Assembly: GCF_024385505.1 (NCBI RefSeq)
Contig: NZ_JANFLT010000005.1
Coordinates: 682,001 to 746,000, forward strand
Origin: Arthrobacter zhaoxinii
Lineage (GTDB): Bacteria; Actinomycetota; Actinomycetes; Actinomycetales; Micrococcaceae
DNA length: 64,000 bases
Reading direction: 5' to 3'
The translations under genes and the position numbers were made by a program. Shown one piece after another: positions 7,670-15,402 of this stretch. Below the pieces are notes generated by a model. It had not been told where the DNA came from and did not search any database. It saw only the letters and a program-made list of their open reading frames with translations. Every line of letters starts with the position of its first letter. Positions within the stretch are counted from its first letter, which is position 1.

Positions 7670-9376
7670 ATGCCGAAACCCGCACCCGCCCGCGCCCACA
7701 CGGCACAGGACACCACAGTGGACCTCCTGGTCATCGGCTCGGGAACCGGCATGGCAGCCGCCCTTGCCGCCTCCGAGCTGGGTTCTCAGGCCCTGATCAT
7801 TGAGAAGACCCCCTACGTCGGCGGCTCCACGGCCCGGTCCGGCGGAGCCTTCTGGATCCCCAACAACCCGGTGCTTCGAAAAGCGGGCGCAACGGACACC
7901 CCCGCCCGGGCCGCCGCCTACGTTGACGCCGTCGTCGGCGGGACGTCGCCGCGGGCACGCTGGGAAACTTTCCTCGCCCACGGCAGCGCCGCCGTGGAGA
8001 TGCTGCAGCGGATGACGCCGATGCGCTTCATGTGGGACAAGGAGTACTCGGACTACCAGCCGGAGCAGCCGGGCGGCTCGGCCATGGGCCGCAGCTGCGA
8101 ATGTGTTCCCTTTGACGCCAACGAGCTCGGTTCCGAACGCAGCCGCCTGCGCGGCGGAACCATGGAAGCACCGCTGCCTATGCCGGTCACCGGCAAGGAC
8201 TACCGCTGGCTGAACCTGATCGCCAAGGTGCCCGGGAAGGGACTGCCGACGGCGGCAACGCGGGCCATCCAGGGCATCGGCGGGCTGGCGCTGCGCCGGG
8301 ACTACGTCGCCGGCGGGCAGGCACTGGCCGCCGGACTTTACGCGGGTGTGCTGCGGGCCGGCATCCCGGTATGGACCGAGACATCCCTGGTCCGCCTCGT
8401 CAGCGAGGACGGGCGGGTCACCGGCGCCGTGCTGGAGCAGGACGGCCGGGAGGTCACCGTGACCGCACGGCAGGGCGTGGTCCTGGCCGCAGGCGGATTC
8501 GATCATGACATGGCCATGCGGCACAAGCACCAGTCAGCGGCGCTGGAGAACTGGAGCTTCGGGGCCGAGGGCAATACCGGCGACGCGATCAAGGCAGCCA
8601 CGGAAATCGGAGCGGGCACCGCACTGATGGACCAGTCCTGGTGGTTCCCCGCCGTCGCACCGCTGCCCGACGGCGCACCGTCGGTGATGCTGGCCGAACG
8701 GTCGCTGCCGGGGTCCTTTATTGTCGACGACGCCGGACGCCGGTTCACGAACGAAGCGCAGGATTACATGTCTTTCGGGCAGCGCGTGCTCGAGCGGGAA
8801 CGGCAGGGCGATCCGGTGGGCACCATGTGGATGGTCTTCGACCAGGAATACCGCAACAGCTACCTACTCGCCGGCGGCCTGTTTCCGCGCATGCCCCTGC
8901 CCGCAGCCTGGTACGAGGCGGGCATCGCGGCCAAGGCGGACAGCCTGTCCGAACTGGCCCGCGGCATCGGCCTCCCCGAAGAGGCCTTTACTGCCACCGC
9001 AGAGCGGTTCAATGAACTGGCCGCGGCCGGCGTGGACGAGGACTTCCACCGCGGCTCCAGCGCCTATGACCGCTACTACGGCGATCCCACGGTCCGGCCC
9101 AACCCGAACCTGCGCCCCCTGTCCGGCAAGACTTTCTATGCGGTCAAGGTGGTCCTGGCGGATCTGGGCACCTGCGGCGGCGTGACCGCGGACGAACGCG
9201 GCCGCGTGCGGCACGAGGACGGCAGCCCGGTGGAGGGGCTGTACGCCATCGGCAACACGGCGGCGAACGTCTTCGGCAAGAGCTACCCCGGTGCCGGAGC
9301 CACTATCGGCCAGGGCCTGGTCTACGGCTACGTGGTGGCCCGCGACGCCGCGGGCCGGCTTATGGAAGCAGCTTGA
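7670..9376 (+). CDS. KstD-like FAD-dependent dehydrogenase
   Basis: The 568-residue flavoprotein has a strong AAAGGAG site before its ATG. The N-terminal FAD-binding loop is VIGSGTGMAAALAASELG, followed by an acidic strand end (IIEKTPYVGGSTARSGG). The C-terminus carries LYAIGNTAANVFGKSYPGAG, the closing flavin-binding motif of the fumarate reductase/3-ketosteroid delta-1-dehydrogenase family. Overall length and motif spacing fit KstD-type enzymes, which desaturate ring A of 3-ketosteroids, but relatives act on other cyclic ketones. No steroid-degradation gene is nearby, so the substrate is open. Its end overlaps the converging UvrA-like gene by 17 bp. Confidence 0.8.
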   Translation: MPKPAPARAHTAQDTTVDLLVIGSGTGMAAALAASELGSQALIIEKTPYVGGSTARSGGAFWIPNNPVLRKAGATDTPARAAAYVDAVVGGTSPRARWETFLAHGSAAVEMLQRMTPMRFMWDKEYSDYQPEQPGGSAMGRSCECVPFDANELGSERSRLRGGTMEAPLPMPVTGKDYRWLNLIAKVPGKGLPTAATRAIQGIGGLALRRDYVAGGQALAAGLYAGVLRAGIPVWTETSLVRLVSEDGRVTGAVLEQDGREVTVTARQGVVLAAGGFDHDMAMRHKHQSAALENWSFGAEGNTGDAIKAATEIGAGTALMDQSWWFPAVAPLPDGAPSVMLAERSLPGSFIVDDAGRRFTNEAQDYMSFGQRVLERERQGDPVGTMWMVFDQEYRNSYLLAGGLFPRMPLPAAWYEAGIAAKADSLSELARGIGLPEEAFTATAERFNELAAAGVDEDFHRGSSAYDRYYGDPTVRPNPNLRPLSGKTFYAVKVVLADLGTCGGVTADERGRVRHEDGSPVEGLYAIGNTAANVFGKSYPGAGATIGQGLVYGYVVARDAAGRLMEAA

Positions 9377-11888
9377 GCGCCGCCGACAGGTAGGGTGCCG
9401 TCCGGCTGGCGTCGCACGCGGCGACGTCGCCGGCGGTCCCGGCGCAGATGATCCGGCCGCCTTCCTCGCCGCCGGACGGGCCCATGTCGATGACCCAGTC
9501 CGCGGACGCCACCACGTTCATGGAGTGTTCCACCACCACCACGGTGTTGCCGGCGTCCACCAGCCGGTTCAGCTGGCGCAGCAGCAGCTGCACATCCTGC
9601 GGGTGCAGGCCGGTGGTCGGCTCGTCGAGCAGGAACAGTGTGTGGCCGCGCCGGGCACGCTGCAGCTCGGTGGCGAGCTTGATCCGCTGGGCCTCGCCGC
9701 CGGAGAGTTCGGTGGCGGGCTGGCCCAGGCGCAGATAACCCAGTCCGACGTCGAGCAGGGTCTGCAGGCTCCGCGATGCCGCGGGCACATCGGCCAGGAA
9801 CTCGGCGGCGGTTTCCACCCGCATCCCCAGCACGTCGGCGATGCTCTTGCCGCGGTAGGTGACTTCCAGGGTTTCCTCGTTGTAGCGGGCGCCGTGGCAG
9901 ACCGGGCAGGGTCCGTAGGTGCCGGGCAGGAACAAAAGTTCGACGGCGAGGAAGCCTTCGCCCTGGCAGGTCTCGCAGCGTCCGCCGGTCACGTTGAAGG
10001 AGAACCGGCCGGCGTTGTAGCCCCGGGCACGCGCTTCCTCGGTGCCGGCATACAGCTTCCGCACGGCGTCGAAAAGGCCGGTGTAGGTGGCCAGGTTGGA
10101 ACGCGGGGTGCGGCCGATGGGGCGCTGGTCCACCCGGACCAGCCGGTCCAGGTGCTCCAGCCCGGAAATGCTGCGTACGTGGGCGCCGGGATCGTTGTCC
10201 TCCGCCGCCTCGGGATCCTCGGGCTCCGCGGCCACTCCGTTGACCTGGCGTCCCACCGTTTCAGCGAGGACCTGGCTGACCAGCGTGGACTTGCCGGAAC
10301 CCGAAACACCGGTGACCGCCGTGAACACCCCCAGCGGAATCTCGGCGTCCAGGCCCTGCAGGTTGTGCCGGGTGATCCCCTTCAGGCTCAGCCACCGGTC
10401 CGGTGTCCGTCGGGCCGGTCTGGCGGTTTCCGCGTCGCCGAACAGGAACGGACGGGTGGCGCTTTCCGTTACCTCGGCCAGTCCCGCGACGGGGCCGCTG
10501 TAAAGCACTGTTCCGCCGCCGTCGCCGGCCTGCGGGCCTACGTCCACAATCCATTCGGCGCTGCGCACCACGTCCATGTTGTGCTCGACGACGAACACGG
10601 AGTTCCCGGCGTCCTTGAGTTCCTGCAGCACGGTCAGCAGCGGCTCGGCGTCGGCCGGATGCAGCCCGGCGGAGGGCTCATCCAGGACATAGATGACCCC
10701 GAACAGGCCCGAGCGCAGCTGGGTGGCAATCCGAAGGCGCTGCATTTCCCCGGGCGAGAGGGTCGGCGTGGCGCGGGACAGGCTCAGGTAGCCCAGGCCC
10801 AGTCCGATCAGCACCTCCAGCCGTCCCAGCAGATCCCGGGTGATGGTCACGGCCACTTCGGTGTCTTCGTTGGACGCCGCGGCCCGGGAGGCGGTGCCCG
10901 CGGACTTCAGTTCCGCCGTCGGCCGGATAATCTCGGCCAGCTCTGCCAATGTGGCGCCGTTCAACTCGGCGATGTTCTTGCCTGCGAACGTCACAGCGAG
11001 AGCCTCCGGGCGCAGGCCCGCTCCCCCGCAGACGGGGCAGGGACCCGAGACCATGTAGGCCAGGACCCGTTCACGCATCTGCGCACTGCCCGAATCCGCC
11101 AGCGTGTGCATGACGTAGCTCTTGGCGCTCCAGAACCGTCCCTTGTACGGTTTGGCCACGCGGTCACGCTGCGGGGTGATCATCACTACGGGCTGTTCTT
11201 CGGTGAACAGGATCCAGTCGCGGTCCTTCTTGGGCAGCTTCTTCCAGGGCACGTCGACGTCGTAGCCGAGCTGGATGAGGATGTCGCGCAGGTTCTTTCC
11301 CTGCCACGCGCCGGGCCAGGCGGCGATCGCGCCGTCCCGGATGCTGAGGGTGGGATCCGGCACCAGGGAGTCCTCGGTGACGGTGTGGGCGATCCCCAGC
11401 CCGGAGCATTCCCGGCAGGCTCCTGCCGCCGTGTTGGGTGAGAAGGCGTCCGAGTCGAGGCTGCCGGGTTCGGCGTCCGCCGGATAGGTGCCCCCGCGGG
11501 AGAAGAGCATGCGCATTGAGTTGGAGAGCGTGGTGAGAGTGCCCACGGTGGACCGTGAGCTGGGGGCTCCTCGGCGCTGCTGGAGGGCGACGGCGGGCGG
11601 CAGCCCGGTGATTTCCTCCACCTTCGGGTTGGATCCCTGGGCGAGCAGCCGGCGTGCGTACGGGGCCACCGACTCCATGTAGCGGCGCTGCGCTTCGGCG
11701 TAGATAGTACCGAAGGCCAGCGAGGACTTGCCTGATCCGGACACCCCGGTGAAGGCGACAATGGCGTCGCGGGGAACATCGACGTCGACGTTGCGCAGGT
11801 TGTTCTCCTGCGCTCCGCGGACGCTGACCATTCCGGATGTGCTGGGCGTGGGGGCAGTGTTCGGGGAGATTTTCGCAGTACTCATCAT
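9360..11888 (-). CDS. UvrA-like ABC protein lacking the UvrB-binding region
   Basis: This is a tandem ABC ATPase of about 842 residues in the UvrA family, shorter than UvrA proper (about 950). It has Walker A motifs GVSGSGKSSLAFGT and GVSGSGKSTLVSQV, ABC signatures (LSPGEMQRLRIA and LSGGEAQRIKLA), and zinc-finger cysteines CRECSGLG, CPVCGGAG and CETCQGEG with CPVCHGARYN. After SSRSTVGTLTTLSNSMRMLF it jumps directly to the zinc region, omitting the segment in which UvrA carries its UvrB-binding domain. Such paralogues (UvrA2/DrrC-like) are linked to tolerance of DNA-intercalating drugs. The start is ATG 11888 or 11885; longer upstream readings are probably spurious. Confidence 0.85.
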   Translation of the reverse strand: MMSTAKISPNTAPTPSTSGMVSVRGAQENNLRNVDVDVPRDAIVAFTGVSGSGKSSLAFGTIYAEAQRRYMESVAPYARRLLAQGSNPKVEEITGLPPAVALQQRRGAPSSRSTVGTLTTLSNSMRMLFSRGGTYPADAEPGSLDSDAFSPNTAAGACRECSGLGIAHTVTEDSLVPDPTLSIRDGAIAAWPGAWQGKNLRDILIQLGYDVDVPWKKLPKKDRDWILFTEEQPVVMITPQRDRVAKPYKGRFWSAKSYVMHTLADSGSAQMRERVLAYMVSGPCPVCGGAGLRPEALAVTFAGKNIAELNGATLAELAEIIRPTAELKSAGTASRAAASNEDTEVAVTITRDLLGRLEVLIGLGLGYLSLSRATPTLSPGEMQRLRIATQLRSGLFGVIYVLDEPSAGLHPADAEPLLTVLQELKDAGNSVFVVEHNMDVVRSAEWIVDVGPQAGDGGGTVLYSGPVAGLAEVTESATRPFLFGDAETARPARRTPDRWLSLKGITRHNLQGLDAEIPLGVFTAVTGVSGSGKSTLVSQVLAETVGRQVNGVAAEPEDPEAAEDNDPGAHVRSISGLEHLDRLVRVDQRPIGRTPRSNLATYTGLFDAVRKLYAGTEEARARGYNAGRFSFNVTGGRCETCQGEGFLAVELLFLPGTYGPCPVCHGARYNEETLEVTYRGKSIADVLGMRVETAAEFLADVPAASRSLQTLLDVGLGYLRLGQPATELSGGEAQRIKLATELQRARRGHTLFLLDEPTTGLHPQDVQLLLRQLNRLVDAGNTVVVVEHSMNVVASADWVIDMGPSGGEEGGRIICAGTAGDVAACDASRTAPYLSAALKLLP

Positions 11889-11997
11889 TCTCAGATTAGC
11901 GAGGTGCCCGGCGCGAAACGAATTAGTAAGCATGCTTCCGCCCAAAGCATCAGTGATATGGTTCACAGGCGAATACTCACGAGACCTTGGGGGATCC

Positions 11998-12408
11998 ATG
12001 AAGAGAAAACTGGCAGCAACTGCCGTCCTGCTCCTGGCCGCTTCGCTGACCGGATGCGGCGGCGGGGACGAGCCGGCCGACGCCCAGGAGCCGGCCTCGG
12101 AGGAAGCCAAGACGCACACCATCCTCTTCGAGGTGAGCAGCGACAGCCCCACCTCCCCTTCCGTCATCGTCTCCGGCAAGGTCGGCGCGAATGAAGACGA
12201 GCAACTCACCGACGTCGCGCTCCCGTTCACCAGGGAACTGACGGACAAGAACGAGACGGAATACGAGAGTTTCTACGACGTCTCCGCCACCAAGGATGAA
12301 TCGGCCACGTCCATCACCTGTAAAATCACGGTGGACGGCGAAGTGATGGAAGAGCAAACGTCCACAGGGGCCGAGAGCGCCTACTGCGCCGTCACGCCTG
12401 ATCTCTGA
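11998..12408 (+). CDS. Lipoprotein with MmpS-like domain
   Basis: The 136-residue precursor has a lipobox: the signal peptide MKRKLAATAVLLLAAS is followed by LTGC, so Cys19 should be lipidated. A short acidic linker follows, then a beta-rich domain of about 95 residues with a conserved-looking end, ITCKITVDGEVMEEQTS and later AYCAVTPDL. The C-x-I-x-VDG and final C pattern resembles the MmpS domain that partners MmpL transporters in mycobacteria. No MmpL gene is in the window. GGGGGAT lies just before the ATG. Exact function unknown; the MmpS assignment is inferred from pattern only. Confidence 0.65.
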   Translation: MKRKLAATAVLLLAASLTGCGGGDEPADAQEPASEEAKTHTILFEVSSDSPTSPSVIVSGKVGANEDEQLTDVALPFTRELTDKNETEYESFYDVSATKDESATSITCKITVDGEVMEEQTSTGAESAYCAVTPDL

Positions 12409-12579
12409 CGTAACGGGCAAGAACTTTTTCTCCGGCGGGAATGACCGCTGTGCCGCCTATTGGCAGGCATAGGCAGCCCCGATGTCACGGTTCACTGGTC
12501 CCGCAGCGGCGAGGGCCGGCCACCGCACGGTGCCGACATGGCCGGGCGCATCAAATAAACGCAAGCAAATGGGGGACAG

Positions 12580-13053
12580 TTGAGCAACAACCCGAGGCCA
12601 CCCGGCTACCCGGAGCCAGGCGCTCCGCAGGCGTCTGTGCCTGAGCCCGGTGCGCAGTATGGGGCCCGGCAGGAGCCCGCACAGCAGGAACGCCGCGGGC
12701 AATACCCGCAGTACCCGCAGTACCCCGGACAACTCGCAGGCACCGGGTATGCCCAAGGTCAGCTGCCGAAGAAAGAGACGGGCAAGAAACTTGCCACCGT
12801 CGTCATGCTGGTCATCGGGTACGCGACAGGCGCCTTATTCCTGCTCGTTGTGCCGGGGAGCCTGGCGATGACGCTGGAAGAGGGAACCGGAGGCATCGCC
12901 TATTCCATGGGCGCCGTAATCGGCGTTCTCCTGCCCCCTGCCCTATGCGCCGTTGCCCTGTTTTTCACGCACCGCTGGCGTGGCCGCATCAAGCGCCGCG
13001 AGGTAGGGATAATCAAGCTCCGCGAAGCACGGATGACCGATTTTCGGCCCTAG
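12580..13053 (+). CDS. Proline-rich N-terminus, two-TM membrane protein
   Basis: The 157-residue protein starts at TTG 12580 after GGGGGACAG; the nearby ATG at 12569 is out of frame and stops at once. The first 60 residues are Pro/Gly/Gln/Tyr-rich, with a small QYPQYPQYPG repeat, and are probably disordered and cytoplasmic. Two hydrophobic helices follow (VVMLVIGYATGALFLLVVPG and YSMGAVIGVLLPPALCAVAL), then a basic C-terminus. This layout is common in actinobacterial membrane proteins of unknown role. It follows the lipoprotein gene in the same direction and overlaps the convergent esterase gene by 4 bp. Confidence 0.65.
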   Translation: MSNNPRPPGYPEPGAPQASVPEPGAQYGARQEPAQQERRGQYPQYPQYPGQLAGTGYAQGQLPKKETGKKLATVVMLVIGYATGALFLLVVPGSLAMTLEEGTGGIAYSMGAVIGVLLPPALCAVALFFTHRWRGRIKRREVGIIKLREARMTDFRP

Positions 13054-13970
13054 ATCCGGATTCTTCCTAGCATTTTCCCGTACCGCCGGAGCAGGGTATC
13101 GCCGGCCGTCCGCGCGGCCGGCGATACCGTATCCAGCGTCATAAATCCGTGGACCAGGCCGGGGTGTGGCAGATACTCGACGTCGGTTCCGCCGCGGGCC
13201 AGCTCGTCGGCCAGCTGTTTTCCTTCATCCCGCAGTGGATCATGTTCGGCAGTTGCCAGCAGCGTCGGCACCGGCATGGGGCAGCGGCGCGCGCCGTCCA
13301 CGGGGCTGAAGCCCGACAGGTTCGATGCTTCCGGAATCCACTGGGCTATGTAAAAGGCGAGATCCCGTGCCGACAGCCCCCACCCCTCTCCTTTCTCCCG
13401 GACACTGGGCAGGCTGAGGGTCAGGTCCGCATTCGGATACGCCAGGAACAGAAGATCGGGCCGGGCCGGTGTGCCGACAAGCCGCTGGGCGGCAAGGAAG
13501 GCAATCAGCCCGCCGGCGCTGTCACCGGCCAGTCCGACTCGTGGGTTCAACGGCCCCAGCTCCCCCGGCCCCCTTGCCGCCCAGGCCAGCACCGCCGCGA
13601 CGTCGTCCACCGCCGCCGGAGCCGGATGCTCAGGGGCCAGCCGGTAGTCCACCGCCAGTACCGCCGTTCCCGCCAGCAGCGCCAGCCTGCGGCACAGGCG
13701 GTCATGCGATGCCAGGCCGCCGAACACGAAGCCCCCGCCGTGGACAAACACCGTCAACGGCTGCGGCCTCATGCAGGAGCGGTACAACCGGGTCCGCACC
13801 GGGACATCGGCGGGAACCGTCACATCCTGCACCTGCACCAGCTCGGGACCGGGCGGGCGGGCGCGCGGCAGCCGCAGCTGCCGGATCTGTTCCAGGGAGG
13901 GTTTCCCGCCTTCGGCGCGCTGCGACTCTGCAAGCCAGGCCGCCAGCTGCGGGTCCGCGACAAAATCCAC
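13050..13970 (-). CDS. HSL-family alpha/beta hydrolase (esterase)
   Basis: The 306-residue protein starts at GTG. It has the hormone-sensitive-lipase signature FVHGGGFVFGG (oxyanion hole) and the nucleophile elbow GLAGDSAGGLIAF, with Ser in GDSAG. The acid and base are visible as AEHDPLRDEG and LVHGFMTLD. VDYRLAPEHPAPAAVDD is also characteristic. These enzymes hydrolyse short to medium acyl esters in the cytosol. The gene diverges from fadA with 190 bp between starts, which may place both under one control region, but no functional link is proven. Confidence 0.9.
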   Translation of the reverse strand: MDFVADPQLAAWLAESQRAEGGKPSLEQIRQLRLPRARPPGPELVQVQDVTVPADVPVRTRLYRSCMRPQPLTVFVHGGGFVFGGLASHDRLCRRLALLAGTAVLAVDYRLAPEHPAPAAVDDVAAVLAWAARGPGELGPLNPRVGLAGDSAGGLIAFLAAQRLVGTPARPDLLFLAYPNADLTLSLPSVREKGEGWGLSARDLAFYIAQWIPEASNLSGFSPVDGARRCPMPVPTLLATAEHDPLRDEGKQLADELARGGTDVEYLPHPGLVHGFMTLDTVSPAARTAGDTLLRRYGKMLGRIRI

Positions 13971-14093
13971 CGGGCCAACCTAACACCGGGTTTCTCGAAC
14001 GCCGGTATGTCGATAGGGTCGGTGCTGGCGCCGGCGTGATCCATGCCATATCGGACCTTCTTTCCGCAGTCACCCGCGGCGTCCTTGCAGGCT

Positions 14094-14113
14094 ATGTTAC
14101 CCGCGAGTAACAT
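14094..14113. promoter_or_regulatory. Near-palindromic operator candidate upstream of fadA
   Basis: ATGTTACCCGCGAGTAACAT is a 20-bp near-perfect palindrome (ATGTTAC / GTAACAT, with one mismatched pair near the centre). It ends 47 bp before the fadA start codon, in the intergenic region shared with the divergent esterase. Length and symmetry fit a TetR-type repressor site, the usual class for actinobacterial fatty-acid genes. No regulator gene is adjacent, so the protein that binds it is unknown. Confidence 0.55.
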
Positions 14114-14160
14114 CGAGCCCGGACGTAGTTCCGTTTCATATCTCAAAGAGGAGTAAGTAC

Positions 14161-15402
14161 GTGAGCCCACAAAGCCGATCACGGCAGATCAGGGACGTAG
14201 TTTTCGTTGACGGAGTGCGGACACCCTTCGGCAAAGCAGGCGACAAGGGCATCTACGCCGGAATGCGTGCTGATGACCTGGTGGTCAAGTGCATCCGGGA
14301 ACTGATGCGCCGCAACCCCTCCCTTCCTCCGGAACGTATTGATGAAGTAGCCATCGCCGCCACCACGCAGTCCGGTGACCAGGGCATGACCATCGGGCGC
14401 ACCGCAGCCCTGCTGGCCGGCCTGCCGCGCACGGTGCCGGGCTTCGCCATTGACCGCATGTGCGCCGGTGCCATGACGGCCGTGACCACCACCGCGTCCG
14501 GTATCGGCTTCGGCGCCTACGACGTCGTCATTGCCGGCGGCGTGGAGCACATGGGCAACCACCCGATGGGCAAGGACGCCGATCCGAACCCGCGCTTCAT
14601 GACCGAGCGCCTGGTGGACCCGGCTGCCCTGAACATGGGCAACACCGCGGAGAACCTGCACGACCGCTTCCCGCACATCACCAAGGACCGCACCGACGCG
14701 TACGCCGCCGCCAGCCAGGAAAAGCTTGCCAAGGCCTACGCCGGCAACTCCATCCAGCCGGATCTGGTCCCCGTCGCCACCAAGAAGCCCGGCACCGGCT
14801 GGACCCTGAACACCGTGGACGAGCCGCCGCGCCCGGGCACCACCGTTGAAGACCTCGCACAGCTGCGCACCCCGTTCCGTGCGCACGGCCGGGTCACCGC
14901 CGGTAACGCTGCCGGCCTGAACGACGGCGCCACCACCGCGCTGCTGGCCTCCGCCGAAGCTGCCGAGGAACTCGGCCTGGGCGTCAAGATGCGCCTGGTC
15001 GGCTACGCCTTCGCCGGCGTCGAGCCCGAGGTCATGGGCTACGGCCCGGTCCCCTCCACCGAAAAGGTGCTGAAGCAGACCGGCCTGTCCATCGAGGACA
15101 TCGGCCTCTTCGAAATCAACGAGGCCTTCGCCATCCAGGTCCTGGCCTTCCTGGACCACTTCGGCATCGCCGACGACGACCCCCGCGTGAACCGCTACGG
15201 CGGCGCCATCGCCGTCGGCCACCCGCTGGCCTCCTCGGGCGTCCGCCTGATGAACCAGCTGGCCCGCCAGTTCGAGGAAGACCCGAGCGTCCGCTACGGC
15301 ATGACCACCATGTGCATCGGCCTGGGCATGGGCGCCACCGTGATCTGGGAAAACCCGAACCACCCCGACTACAACACCGATTCCACGGAGGCCACGAAGT
15401 AA
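14161..15402 (+). CDS. fadA: Acetyl-CoA C-acyltransferase (thiolase)
   Basis: The 413-residue thiolase starts at GTG 14161, with AGAGGAG seven bases upstream. The nucleophile is Cys101 in DRMCAGAM. The other catalytic residues are His354 in GHPLASSG and Cys385 in MCIGLGMG. It cleaves 3-ketoacyl-CoA to acetyl-CoA plus a shortened acyl-CoA in the last step of beta-oxidation. The stop codon overlaps the fadB start by one base (TAATG), so translation of the two is coupled and they should form the usual complex. The palindrome at 14094-14113 is a likely regulatory site. Confidence 0.95.
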   Translation: MSPQSRSRQIRDVVFVDGVRTPFGKAGDKGIYAGMRADDLVVKCIRELMRRNPSLPPERIDEVAIAATTQSGDQGMTIGRTAALLAGLPRTVPGFAIDRMCAGAMTAVTTTASGIGFGAYDVVIAGGVEHMGNHPMGKDADPNPRFMTERLVDPAALNMGNTAENLHDRFPHITKDRTDAYAAASQEKLAKAYAGNSIQPDLVPVATKKPGTGWTLNTVDEPPRPGTTVEDLAQLRTPFRAHGRVTAGNAAGLNDGATTALLASAEAAEELGLGVKMRLVGYAFAGVEPEVMGYGPVPSTEKVLKQTGLSIEDIGLFEINEAFAIQVLAFLDHFGIADDDPRVNRYGGAIAVGHPLASSGVRLMNQLARQFEEDPSVRYGMTTMCIGLGMGATVIWENPNHPDYNTDSTEATK

